Of a stretch of DNA of 64,000 bases, positions 16,339 through 24,318 are shown piece after piece. The notes below the pieces were generated by a model that saw only the letters and a list, made by a program, of their open reading frames with translations, was not told the DNA's origin and did not search any database. Location of the stretch: contig CAVZQP010000001.1 in assembly GCA_963777485.1 (NCBI GenBank), positions 868,001 to 932,000 on the forward strand, in the 5' to 3' direction. Made by a program: the position numbers and the translations under genes. How positions within the stretch are numbered: the first letter of the stretch is position 1; each line of letters starts with the position of its first letter. The DNA comes from Bog-473 sp963777485. GTDB lineage: Bacteria; Actinomycetota; Acidimicrobiia; Acidimicrobiales; RAAP-2.

Positions 16339-17235
16339 TTACTCGCTCGCCTGGGTCTCGCCGCCGAGATACCCCTTGAACTCGTCCCAACCCTCGACCG
16401 GCTGATTGTTGGGCGCGAGCGCCAGGTAGCTCGAGAGTGTCCATCCGACCGGTGTGCCGGTCAGCGTCCGCGTGTTGGAGTTGAAGGCGCCGAACTCGCT
16501 GAACGACCCGAACGCAGCGAACTCCACCAGTGCCCCCGCGAGGAACTCGATGAGGCCCGAGATGGAATCGCGCACGGGCTCGGTGATCTTGCTGTCGATC
16601 GCGGCGGCGATGTTGGCGGCGTCGCTCTCCATCAGTTGGAACGCCTCCGTCTTCTGTTTGAAGTTCAAGCGCGCGAAGGGAGAGAGGAAGTCACCGTTCA
16701 CGGCGGTCGGGTCGACCAGCGTGGCGACGAAATTGAGCAGTAGGGCGACCAGCAGCGAGAGCGGGACCGTCGTCTCGCCCGACAGCAGCACCTTGAGGAC
16801 ACTGTCGAGCTCGTCCGCGAGCTCCTGGAGGATCAGGGGCAAGTGAACCGAGGGAAGGTTGGAGCTGATCCCCGTTGCCAGCGCCTGCACGAGGAGCAAC
16901 AGTGGCTCCTGGGGCACGGGGTAGAAGTTGTCCAGGGCGTTGAGCATGAAGGCGGAGCCGTCCGCAGCCAGCCCGCCCGGTGCGGTGTCCTGGACCCCTT
17001 GCGCCACCGAGTACAGGTCCGGGCCCGGCACCACGAACGCGACGAGTCCGTTGATCGTGTCCTTCGACAAGGCGTCGAAGACAGGCGAGAGCTCGGCCAG
17101 AGTCGGACCTGCCGCACCGGCGCGCGCTGGGTCGAGCAACGCAGGAACATCGACGAGAGCGATGGCGGCGCCGATCACGCCACTTCGAACGAGGAACGCT
17201 CTGCGCCCGTACCGCTCTGGGCTCACTGCTGCCAT
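16339..17235 (-). CDS. Tat-exported partner of GMC dehydrogenase (subunit-3-like)
   Basis: 298 residues beginning with a twin-arginine signal: RRAFLVRSGV followed by a hydrophobic stretch and an Ala-rich cleavage region (ARAGAAG). The mature part is mostly helical, with long Leu/Val/Ala runs (LPLSLLVALLLNFVATLV), and I see no catalytic motif. Its position directly upstream of a GMC oxidoreductase matches gluconate 2-dehydrogenase subunit 3-like proteins, whose Tat signal carries the flavoprotein partner across the membrane. ATG 17235, with an alternative GTG 17241, is preceded by GGTGGGGG. A TACATT -10-like box lies at 17281-17286. Substrate unknown; sterols, sugars or long-chain alcohols are all possible. 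Confidence 0.72.
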   Translation of the reverse strand: MAAVSPERYGRRAFLVRSGVIGAAIALVDVPALLDPARAGAAGPTLAELSPVFDALSKDTINGLVAFVVPGPDLYSVAQGVQDTAPGGLAADGSAFMLNALDNFYPVPQEPLLLLVQALATGISSNLPSVHLPLILQELADELDSVLKVLLSGETTVPLSLLVALLLNFVATLVDPTAVNGDFLSPFARLNFKQKTEAFQLMESDAANIAAAIDSKITEPVRDSISGLIEFLAGALVEFAAFGSFSEFGAFNSNTRTLTGTPVGWTLSSYLALAPNNQPVEGWDEFKGYLGGETQASE

Positions 17236-17536
17236 GTTCACCCCCACCGGTGAACGCCCCCCACTCCTCGGGACGACGTCAATGTAGCAAGGTGTCTTCC
17301 CAAGCAGGCGTTCGGGAGCTGCGAGATGTTGACGGGCCGGCGTAGCGCCTTTCTCTGACTGCGCCATTGGTCGGCGGTCCTCGCCCAGGCTGACTCCTGC
17401 CGGGCGCTGTGAACAATTGATGAACTCGGCCGTCAGCTGCGCATTTGGAACGGGTGCTGTGCTAAGCAGCCAGACGACTCTCATAGGCCAGGGCAGCAGG
17501 CGGCTGCTCGACGAGATCACAGAGGAGTAGCGCACC
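17236..17536 (+). promoter_or_regulatory. Intergenic region upstream of glnA
   Basis: About 300 bases between divergent genes, no coding frame that I believe. The glnA ribosome-binding site is GAGGAG at 17522-17527, 9 nt before ATG. A small hairpin, GCAGC/GCTGC (17493-17507), lies in the leader. TTGACG near 17328 is a possible -35 without a good -10 partner. No recognisable riboswitch. I cannot identify a GlnR box with confidence. Confidence 0.4.
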
Positions 17537-18961
17537 ATGCAAGACCGCAGCCCCGCCGAGGTCGTCCGCCTGGTGAAGGACGAAGGGGTCGAGGTCGTCG
17601 ATCTCCGGTTCTGCGACCTCCCCGGCCTCATGCAGCACTTCTCCATCCCGGCCCACGGCCTCACCGAGGACGGCTTCAGCGAGGGCTTCGGGTTCGACGG
17701 CTCCTCCATCCGGGGCTTCCAGCAGATCCACGAGTCGGACATGATCCTCCTGCCCGATCCCTCGACCGCCGTCATCGATCCCTTCCGGCAGCACAAGACG
17801 CTGAACTTGAACTGCTTCGTCCACGACCCGCTCACGCTCGAGCCCTACAGCCGCGACCCGCGTTACGTGGCGAAGAAGGCGGAGGCGCACGTCAAGTCGA
17901 CCGGCGTCGCCGACACCTCGTACTTCGGGCCAGAAGCGGAGTTCTTCATCTTCGACGACGTCCGGTTCTCCCAGGATCAGCACTCGGCCTTCTACCAGGT
18001 CGATTCCGTTGAGGGCATCTGGAACTCGGCGCGTGAGGAGGGACCCAACCTGGGCTACAAGCCGCGCTACAAGGAGGGCTACTTCCCGGTCCCGCCGATG
18101 GACCACTTCCAGGACCTGCGCTCCGAGATGATCCTCACCATGGAGAGGATGGGCATCGAGATCGAAGTGCAGCACCACGAGGTCGGTACCGCCGGCCAGG
18201 CCGAGATCGACATGCGTTTCGACACGCTGCTGCGGATGGCCGACAAGTTGATGCTCTACAAGTACATCGTCAAGAACACGGCCAGGCAGGCGGGCTACAC
18301 GGCCACGTTCATGCCCAAACCGCTCTTCGACGACAACGGGTCCGGCATGCACGTGCACTCTTCACTGTGGAACGGAGGAGAACCGCTTTTCCATCAGGAG
18401 GGCACCTACGCCGGCCTCTCGGACATCGGCCGGTGGTACATCGGCGGCATCATCAAGCACGCGCGCGCCGTCCTCGCCTTCGCCGCGCCGACGACCAACT
18501 CCTACAAGCGGCTCGTACCGGGCTTCGAAGCGCCCGTGAACCTGGTGTATTCCCAGCGGAACCGCTCCGCCGCCTGCCGCATCCCGGTGTACTCGCCGAG
18601 CCCCAAGGCCAAGCGGGTCGAGTTCCGTTGCCCCGACCCGAGCTGCAATCCCTACCTGGCGTTCTCAGCCATCCTCATGGCGGGGCTGGACGGCGTGGCG
18701 AACAAGATCGAGCCGCCGGACCCGGTCGACCACGACCTCTTCGACATGTCCGCCGAGGAGCTCGCCAAGATCGGCCAGGTGCCGTCGTCGCTCGAAGAGG
18801 CGATGGACGCTCTCGAGGCCGACGACGACTTCCTCAAGACGGGGGGCGTCTTCACGCCGGACCTCATCGAGACCTGGGTCGACTACAAGCGCTCCAACGA
18901 GGTGGACGCAGTCCGGCTTCGGCCGCACCCGTGGGAGTTCATGCTCTATTACGACATCTAG
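17537..18961 (+). CDS. glnA: Type I glutamine synthetase
   Basis: 474 residues, full length for GSI-beta. It makes glutamine from glutamate, ammonia and ATP as a cytosolic dodecamer and is the main entry point for nitrogen. Visible family motifs are GFGFDGSSIRGF, the metal/ATP site NGSGMHVHSS, the glutamate/ammonia region NRSAACRIPVYSP, FRCPDPSCNPYLA, and the GGVFTPDLIETW tail. The usual adenylylation site is an NLY or DLY tyrosine just before a PPEE-like segment; here it reads HDLFDMSAEE, with Phe402 (TTC, 18740-18742) in place of Tyr. GlnE-type modification at that site would be impossible. ATG 17537 has a good GAGGAG site. A DUF6328 gene follows but is separately spaced. Confidence 0.97.
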   Translation: MQDRSPAEVVRLVKDEGVEVVDLRFCDLPGLMQHFSIPAHGLTEDGFSEGFGFDGSSIRGFQQIHESDMILLPDPSTAVIDPFRQHKTLNLNCFVHDPLTLEPYSRDPRYVAKKAEAHVKSTGVADTSYFGPEAEFFIFDDVRFSQDQHSAFYQVDSVEGIWNSAREEGPNLGYKPRYKEGYFPVPPMDHFQDLRSEMILTMERMGIEIEVQHHEVGTAGQAEIDMRFDTLLRMADKLMLYKYIVKNTARQAGYTATFMPKPLFDDNGSGMHVHSSLWNGGEPLFHQEGTYAGLSDIGRWYIGGIIKHARAVLAFAAPTTNSYKRLVPGFEAPVNLVYSQRNRSAACRIPVYSPSPKAKRVEFRCPDPSCNPYLAFSAILMAGLDGVANKIEPPDPVDHDLFDMSAEELAKIGQVPSSLEEAMDALEADDDFLKTGGVFTPDLIETWVDYKRSNEVDAVRLRPHPWEFMLYYDI

Positions 18962-19134
18962 GTCCGTGCGGGCCGCGTCGGCCCGGTGCGGCGGTGTGCC
19001 ATAGCGGTGTTCACCTGGTCTGCGATCGGGACCACCGGTTCAGCGACGTTTTCCCGTTCGCTCGCAACGCGGCCGCGGATTGGAAGCCTCCAGTTCGGGT
19101 ACGACATTGAGGGAAACGCGAGAGAGGAGGGATA

Positions 19135-19650
19135 ATGGCGAGCACGCAAGCTCGCGAAGTGGGGAACTCGAACAAGGAGCGCGAGGGGATTAGTGCGGAG
19201 CGCATAAACCGGAACCTGGCCGACCTCCTACAGGAACTGCGGGTTGCGGCGCTCGGCGTGCAGATGCTGTTCGGCTTCCTTTTGGCGCTGCCCTTCTATG
19301 GCCGCTTTTCGGAGCTCGGCGTCGCCCAGCGCGACCTCTACAAGGTGAGCGTGCTCGCCGCGGCTGCCGCGACCGCTCTGCTCATCAGCCCCGTCGCCTA
19401 CCACCGATGGGTGTTCCGTCGGCACCAGAAGGCGAAGCTCGTGAAGCTGGCCAACGTCGAGGCGCTGCTCGGACTGGCCATGGTGGCCGTCTCGTTGTGC
19501 TGCATCATCGGGCTCATCTTCACCGTAGTAGGTGCCGGCTGGCTCTTCTCGGTGCTCGTCGGCGTAGTGATGGCCAGCTTCATGTTCCTGTGGTTCGCGC
19601 TGCCGATCTTCGACCGGATCACGACGGACCCTGAGGCCGACTGGGACTGA
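19135..19650 (+). CDS. DUF6328 family membrane protein
   Basis: 171 residues. After a charged N-terminal stretch comes RNLADLLQELRVAALGVQML, the hallmark of DUF6328 proteins. Four hydrophobic helices follow (LFGFLLALPF; VLAAAAATALLISPVAY; LLGLAMVAVSLCCIIGLIF; WLFSVLVGVVMASFMFLWF). These actinobacterial membrane proteins were once loosely labelled sodium:proton antiporters, without good support. The ATG at 19135 follows GAGAGGAGGG. A GGGCC/GGCCC hairpin lies just after glnA (about 18970-18985), so this is likely a separate transcript. Function unknown. Confidence 0.85.
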   Translation: MASTQAREVGNSNKEREGISAERINRNLADLLQELRVAALGVQMLFGFLLALPFYGRFSELGVAQRDLYKVSVLAAAAATALLISPVAYHRWVFRRHQKAKLVKLANVEALLGLAMVAVSLCCIIGLIFTVVGAGWLFSVLVGVVMASFMFLWFALPIFDRITTDPEADWD

Positions 19651-19664
19651 CTCGACGCGGCCGG

Positions 19665-21185
19665 TCAGTAGACCCAGACGGTCGTGCCGATCGGGTCGAT
19701 GTTGTTGGCCCACACCCAATTGATGGCCTCGTTGCTGATGCGCGCGCAGCCGTGCGAGACAGGCACCGGCGGGACGTCGGTGTCACCGTGGATCGCGAAG
19801 CCCTCGTAGAAGAAGCGCGGCCTGTACAGCGTTCCGAGCGAGTCGACGACGGTCCCGTCCACCACGCGGAAGGTCTGGAACACGCCGGTCGGCGTGTTGG
19901 CCACCGATGTCACCCCGTCCTGGGTGTAGGTGTAGCCCCCGCCCGTCGACGTGTTCAGCGTCCACTCCAGACGCCCGTTGTTCACGACCATCAACAGGTC
20001 GTTTTCGAGGTCGATCTGGATCTGATAGCCCGCCATGGGACGTGGATGCGGGACGACCCCCGACTGCAGCGCGGCCCACGTCTGGGGCCCGACCACGCCG
20101 TCGGTCGGGAGTCCGGCGGCCTTTTGGAGCGCGTACACGGCCTGCTCGGTGCTGTCGTCGAACGAGCCGCCGGTGGTGTCCACCCAGTAGCCCAACGCAT
20201 AGAGCTGCTGTTGCAACTGGACCACCGCGGCGCCACCGGCACCGGGGTTGAGCGTCGGCGGTGCGGGCGGCGGAGGCGCGGGAAGGATCCAGTAACCGGT
20301 CCCGTCGGGCGTCGCCGCCATGCCCACGATCGGGTTGGGGTTCGACTGGCCGCCCAGGGACCCGAAGAACGAGGTGCCGTAGTTGAAGATGCCGCCGTCG
20401 GCCGCCACCATCCAATAGCCCTGCGGCGCGCTGGCCATCCCGACGATCGGCGCGTTGAGCGCGGTGCCGCCCGTCGAACCGAGGAACGGCGCGTCGCCAT
20501 AGCTGAAGATGCCGCCATCACGGGCGACGAACCAGTACCCGCCGCCGTCGTGCGTCGCCGCCATGCCGACGATCGGCTGGTTGAGCGGCTGGCCGCCCCG
20601 CGACCCGTAGAACACCGCGTCGCCGTAGCTGAAGATGCCCCCGTCGGAGGCCACGAGCCAGTACCCCTGGCCGTCCGCCGTCGCCGCCATGCCCACGATC
20701 GGCGCGTTCAGCGGCTGACCGCCCCGCGAGCCGAAGAAGCCGGCGTCGCCATAATTGAAGATGCCCCCGTCGGAGGCCACGAGCCAATACCCGCCGCCGT
20801 CGTGTGTCGCCGCCATGCCGACGATCGGCTTGTTCAGCGGGATGCTGCCGGCGGAGCCGAAGAAGCCCGCGTTGCCGTAGTTGAAGATGCCGCCGTCGCT
20901 CGCGACCATCCAGTAGCCCTGACCGTCCGGCGAGGAGGCCATCGCCACGGGGGGAGCGTTGAGCTGCAGGCCCCCCGCCGGGCCGAAGAAGCCGGCGCTG
21001 CCGAAGTTGACGGGCTGGGCCGGATTGTCCGGGTAGGCGGCTCCGGCCGTGCCCGGTGCGACGGCAACGAGCGCGGGGGCCAGGGCGAGCCCTCCGACCA
21101 TCGCCGTCGCGAGTCGCCGGCGTAGCCGGGAAGTGCCCGGATGGCGGCGACGCCGGTCGCGTCGTGCGCGGTCAAGATGCGGCAT
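19665..21185 (-). CDS. Secreted L,D-transpeptidase with GYWxVASDGGIF repeats
   Basis: 506 residues in four parts. Residues 1-50 are an Arg-rich N-region, hydrophobic helix and TAGAA cleavage site (signal peptide). Residues 61-300 hold six repeats of about 42 residues built on GYWxVASDGGIFxYGxAxFxGS and LNxPIVGMA. Residues about 317-376 are a peptidoglycan-binding domain (VVQLQQQLYALGYW, GVVGPQTW). Residues about 385-506 are a YkuD catalytic domain with FAIHGDTD and SHGCARIS (Cys480). YkuD enzymes make 3-3 cross-links in peptidoglycan or attach proteins to it by a Cys-acyl intermediate. The repeats look like blades of a beta-propeller or beta-solenoid; I associate them with Acidimicrobiia surface proteins. 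ATG 21185. It converges on the DUF6328 gene with a 14-bp gap. Confidence 0.93.
   Translation of the reverse strand: MPHLDRARRDRRRRHPGTSRLRRRLATAMVGGLALAPALVAVAPGTAGAAYPDNPAQPVNFGSAGFFGPAGGLQLNAPPVAMASSPDGQGYWMVASDGGIFNYGNAGFFGSAGSIPLNKPIVGMAATHDGGGYWLVASDGGIFNYGDAGFFGSRGGQPLNAPIVGMAATADGQGYWLVASDGGIFSYGDAVFYGSRGGQPLNQPIVGMAATHDGGGYWFVARDGGIFSYGDAPFLGSTGGTALNAPIVGMASAPQGYWMVAADGGIFNYGTSFFGSLGGQSNPNPIVGMAATPDGTGYWILPAPPPPAPPTLNPGAGGAAVVQLQQQLYALGYWVDTTGGSFDDSTEQAVYALQKAAGLPTDGVVGPQTWAALQSGVVPHPRPMAGYQIQIDLENDLLMVVNNGRLEWTLNTSTGGGYTYTQDGVTSVANTPTGVFQTFRVVDGTVVDSLGTLYRPRFFYEGFAIHGDTDVPPVPVSHGCARISNEAINWVWANNIDPIGTTVWVY
20286..21005 (-). repeat. Six in-frame tandem repeats of about 126 bp
   Basis: Coding repeat array within the L,D-transpeptidase gene. 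The GYW motifs fall at residues 90, 132, 174, 216, 256 and 298, a 42-residue period with one 40-residue unit. Neighbouring copies are close at DNA level, so copy number could vary by recombination. Confidence 0.9.
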
Positions 21186-21300
21186 CGTGCACTCCTCTGG
21201 AAGTGGAAGGGCGGCACCGCCCGTCGCTGTGTGGGCCGGCGCGCCGACCAGCCGGTCGAAAGTCGGCTCACCCTACATCGGGGGTTGTCTCGGCGGGCTC

Positions 21301-21783
21301 TCAGCCGGGTCGCTCCCAGCGGACCACATCCTCGACGCGCCCGTTGTCGACGTCGTAGACGAAGCCCGCGATCGTCCGCAGCGCGGAAAGGTAGGGCGTG
21401 CTCGAGAGGCGTTCGATGTCCGCCCGGAGGGAGGCCTCGTGGTCGGCAATCGGGAGGAAGTCCAGGTCGGCTCCTGTCCGGGCGCGGAGCTCGGCGTCGC
21501 TCGTACCCGCCAGGCCGCATTTCGTGTGCTGCATGACGACCACGGTGTCGACCCCGAGCACGCTGCTCGACAGCGCCAGGCTGCGCAGCACGTCGTCGGT
21601 AAGTCGCCCGCCCGCATTGCGGATGACGTGCGCGTCGCCGAGCTCGAGCCCGAGAACCGCGAACACGTCGATGCGGGCGTCCATGCAGGTGACGACGGCC
21701 AGCCGGCGGGTGGGGCGTTGGTCGAGCGCCGCGGGCCGCGCCGCTGCCTCGTTGGCGGCCAGGAGCTCGTCGAGCAGTGTCAT
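21301..21783 (-). CDS. Beta-class carbonic anhydrase
   Basis: 160 residues with the beta-carbonic anhydrase zinc site: Cys33 in CMDARID (Asp35 and Arg37 form the catalytic dyad), His86 and Cys89 in QHTKCG. It interconverts CO2 and bicarbonate in the cytosol. This short actinobacterial form ends soon after the VYDVDNGRVEDVV strand. Its ATG overlaps the stop of the upstream CoA-transferase gene (ATGA at 21780-21783), so the two are co-translated. The pairing may be chance, or may supply bicarbonate to a biotin carboxylase elsewhere (speculative). Confidence 0.92.
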   Translation of the reverse strand: MTLLDELLAANEAAARPAALDQRPTRRLAVVTCMDARIDVFAVLGLELGDAHVIRNAGGRLTDDVLRSLALSSSVLGVDTVVVMQHTKCGLAGTSDAELRARTGADLDFLPIADHEASLRADIERLSSTPYLSALRTIAGFVYDVDNGRVEDVVRWERPG

Positions 21784-22820
21784 CGGGCCGGGAATCCTTG
21801 GCCGCGGTGTTCATCCAGGCCGGGCGCGTCCCGGTCGACCTCGGGCAGCGGGAGCCTGATCGGGAACGCCGGGAACGGCGCGCCCGCCACCATGCCCTGG
21901 CGGTCGAGCACGGGTGCGACGGGCACCGCCGCCGCGGTGAGCGCGGCGACCAACTCGTCGCGGGCGCGGCCGGCGATCGCCACCGTGACGGCGCGCTGCA
22001 TCTCGGCGCCGCGCGCCGAACGCTCCCGAAAGGTCAACGGCGCCAGGTCGTCCAGGCCGAGCTCGGCGCAGAGGTTCGACCAGAAGTGCTGCTCGCTGAT
22101 GACACCGAGTGCAACCTGCCCGTTGTCAGCCGTGTCGAAGATCCCATAGCCCGGGACCGGGCCCGACCGGGGCGAGCCGCCGCCGCCGCCATCGGTGCTC
22201 CCGACCCGACCCGTCCAGGTGGCCAGCACGTCGGTCATCGAGACGTCGAGGTAAGTGCCTTCGCCTGTCGCCTGCCGGCCCAGCACCGCGGCACAGACGC
22301 CGAACGCGGCGGCCATCCCTCCCGCCAGGTCCGCGATGGGCAGCGGCGAAATTCTGGCGGTGCCGCCCTCGGGCGTAAGCGCCCCGGCCCAGGCCTGGTA
22401 GTTCACGTCGTGGCCGGGGAGTTCGGCGCGCGGGTCATCCTGTCCGTAGCCCGAGATGGAGCAGTACACGAGCGCGGGGTTCACCTCGCGCACGGTGGTG
22501 GCGTCCATCCCGAGCCGCGCCATCACCCCGGGGCGGAAGCCCTCCACCAGGACGTCGGCCTCGATGGCGAGCGCGAGCGCCCTTTCCCGGTCGTCGCCGT
22601 CCTTCAGGTCGAGCTCGATGCTGCGCTTTCCGGCGTTGATCGATTCGAAGAGGCCGGCGTACTGGCGCATCGGGTCGCCGCCCGGCGGCTCGACCTTCAA
22701 CACGTCCGCGCCGAGCGCGACCAACAGAGAGGTCGCGTAAGGGCCGGGACGCCAGATGCTCAGGTCCAGGACCCGCAGGCCGGAGAGGAGGGCCGGGATC
22801 ATCGTCGCCGAGTCTTGCAT
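21780..22820 (-). CDS. CaiB/BaiF family CoA-transferase or alpha-methylacyl-CoA racemase
   Basis: 346 residues of the family III CoA-transferase fold. Marks are LRVLDLSIWRPGPYAT, GADVLKVEPPGGDPMR, the DLKDG strand, FRPGVMARLG and GHDVNYQAWAG. The last motif and the following IADLAGG resemble the active-site His and Asp of alpha-methylacyl-CoA racemases such as Mycobacterium MCR, so racemisation of 2-methyl branched acyl-CoA (sterol side chain or branched lipid oxidation) is as likely as CoA transfer. ATG 22820 or ATG 22802 may start. A TATCCG box (22830-22835) sits 9 nt upstream and overlaps the -10 of the divergent gene. The acyl-CoA dehydrogenase gene 4 kb away fits the same chemistry. Confidence 0.87.
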   Translation of the reverse strand: MQDSATMIPALLSGLRVLDLSIWRPGPYATSLLVALGADVLKVEPPGGDPMRQYAGLFESINAGKRSIELDLKDGDDRERALALAIEADVLVEGFRPGVMARLGMDATTVREVNPALVYCSISGYGQDDPRAELPGHDVNYQAWAGALTPEGGTARISPLPIADLAGGMAAAFGVCAAVLGRQATGEGTYLDVSMTDVLATWTGRVGSTDGGGGGSPRSGPVPGYGIFDTADNGQVALGVISEQHFWSNLCAELGLDDLAPLTFRERSARGAEMQRAVTVAIAGRARDELVAALTAAAVPVAPVLDRQGMVAGAPFPAFPIRLPLPEVDRDAPGLDEHRGQGFPAR

Positions 22821-22845
22821 TCCCGTACGCGGATACCCTCATCTT
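22821..22845. promoter_or_regulatory. Compact bidirectional promoter with overlapping -10 boxes
   Basis: Only 25 bp separate the divergent starts ATG 22820 (minus) and GTG 22846 (plus). The plus -10 is TACCCT (22834-22839), 6 nt before GTG. The minus -10 is TATCCG (22835-22830), 9 nt before ATG. They share the central TA. Confidence 0.5.
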
Positions 22846-23487
22846 GTGCTCGGCTTCTTCTCGTTCACCGAGATCACCGACCCGTCCGCCCACGAGGCCT
22901 ACAACGCGTGGCACCAGCTCGACCACCTGCCCGAGCAATTCACGCTCGAAGGCGTGCGGTTCGGTCAGCGCTGGGTCCGCTCGCCCCATTGCCGTGCCGC
23001 GGAGGCCGCGAGCGGTTCGCTGCTCGACCCCTTCCACTACATGACGCTCTATTTGTTGCGAGACCGCGACGTGGTGCCGCCCTTCTTCGCGTTGGGCCAG
23101 GAGCTGCACGACAAGGACCGCTTCTTCGCGGCGCGCCGTGCCGTGCTCTCGGGCCCCTTCGACGTCGTCGGTTCGTGGGCGGCACCGCGCGTGGCCGTGT
23201 CCGCCGGCGCGATTCCGTTCCGGCCTTCGCACGGCGTCTATGCGGTTGTGGGCCCCCCGATGGAGGGCGCGGCGTTGGTCGAGATGCCCGGTGTGGCCGG
23301 GGTGTGGCAGTTCGCCGAGGCCGAGCGCACCGTGACGGTGGCCTTCGTCGACGGTGACCTCTGGCGGGTGGCGGACACGCTCGGGAGCAGGGTCGGAGAT
23401 CTGGGAACCACACCCGAGTGGGCAGGTCCGCTGGAACGGGTTGATGCGTTTCGGTGGGACTGGTTCGCTACGCTGACGCCCCAATGA
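22846..23487 (+). CDS. Conserved protein, dimeric alpha/beta-barrel-like
   Basis: 213 residues from the GTG at 22846. The opening (GFFSFTEITDPSAHEAYNAW then HQLDHLPEQF) and FHYMTLYLL resemble ferredoxin-like dimeric alpha/beta-barrel proteins (EthD/Dabb type), and a second such half seems to start near GVYAVVGPPM. I cannot name the family or reaction. The longer open frame to 22756 lacks such features. TACCCT 6 nt before the GTG predicts a leaderless mRNA. Its TGA overlaps the ATG of the next gene (ATGA at 23484-23487), so it heads a coupled unit with a membrane-anchored His-rich protein and a flavin disulfide reductase-like protein. Confidence 0.65.
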   Translation: MLGFFSFTEITDPSAHEAYNAWHQLDHLPEQFTLEGVRFGQRWVRSPHCRAAEAASGSLLDPFHYMTLYLLRDRDVVPPFFALGQELHDKDRFFAARRAVLSGPFDVVGSWAAPRVAVSAGAIPFRPSHGVYAVVGPPMEGAALVEMPGVAGVWQFAEAERTVTVAFVDGDLWRVADTLGSRVGDLGTTPEWAGPLERVDAFRWDWFATLTPQ

Positions 23488-24314
23488 GCCCAGAGACCAA
23501 GTCGAAAGCCCAGCGCAGGGCCGAGGCGCAGCAACGCGCCGCCGAGCAACGCGCGGCCGAGCAGCGCAAGAAGCGCACCCGCCTCGGCATTCGCATCGGC
23601 GGGGTCGTGGTGGTGCTGGCCCTGGTCATCGTGCTCATCGTTGTCGTGTCTGGCGGCGGCGGCACGTCGGGGGTCTTCACGAACCCGAAGATCTCCGGCC
23701 TCGAGGCCATCCCGGCCTCCATGAAGCAGAGCTGGGTGCAGCCGCCCGCCGGCAAACCGGGCCCCGAGGTGATCCCGCTGTCGACCGGCCCCAAGCTGGC
23801 CACCTTGGTCAACACGGCGAACGGGCAGACGGTCGACGGCGTGCAGTGCAACACCGGCGAGAAGACGGTCTCGCACGTGCACACGCATCTGACGATCTTC
23901 GTCAACGGACAGTCCCGGGTGATCCCCTACGGCACCGGCATCCCCGGCTTCCAGGCGGAGCAGACCAACAATCCCTCGCCGGCGGGCCCTGGTCCGTTCG
24001 TGGTCACCGGCAACTGCTACTACTGGCTCCACGTGCACACAACCGACGGGATCGTGCACATCGAGTCGCCGAGCAAGACCGAAGGCTTCACCCTGGGCCA
24101 GTTCTTCGACATCTGGGGCGTGCCCCTCAGTTCGACCCAGGTGGGGCCGGCGACGGGCAAGGTCACCGTCTTCTTCACCTCGCCCGGCAAGAGCCCGATG
24201 CTCTACACCGGCGACCCGCGCAACCTGCCGCTGGGCGACAAATACCAGATCCAGCTTGTTGTAGGGACGCCCATCGTGGCGCCGGTCCAAATCACCAACT
24301 GGGGCGGCCTGTAG
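23484..24314 (+). CDS. Membrane-anchored protein with conserved His cluster
   Basis: 276 residues. Residues 1-33 are a charged Ala/Gln/Arg/Lys helix, possibly coiled coil. Residues 35-56 are one transmembrane helix. The rest is an outer domain of about 215 residues. That domain contains two His groups, HVHTH (131-135) and WLHVHTTDGIVHIESP (183-192), plus Cys122 and Cys178, which together could form a metal site. The spacing looks deliberate and I recall similar uncharacterised proteins in actinobacteria, but no function is known to me. The ATG overlaps the previous stop; the next gene follows after 4 bp, so the three probably form one operon. Confidence 0.75.
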   Translation: MSPETKSKAQRRAEAQQRAAEQRAAEQRKKRTRLGIRIGGVVVVLALVIVLIVVVSGGGGTSGVFTNPKISGLEAIPASMKQSWVQPPAGKPGPEVIPLSTGPKLATLVNTANGQTVDGVQCNTGEKTVSHVHTHLTIFVNGQSRVIPYGTGIPGFQAEQTNNPSPAGPGPFVVTGNCYYWLHVHTTDGIVHIESPSKTEGFTLGQFFDIWGVPLSSTQVGPATGKVTVFFTSPGKSPMLYTGDPRNLPLGDKYQIQLVVGTPIVAPVQITNWGGL

Positions 24315-24318
24315 AGCC

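Noticed and set aside
17242..17536. Glutamine riboswitch upstream of glnA
   Set aside because: Only a small GCAGC/GCTGC hairpin is present; nothing resembles the glnA or Downstream-peptide RNA motifs.
20286..21005. CRISPR or satellite-like array
   Set aside because: The 126-bp repeats are in frame inside a secreted protein gene and encode a conserved 42-residue motif. No true CRISPR repeats were seen anywhere in the window.
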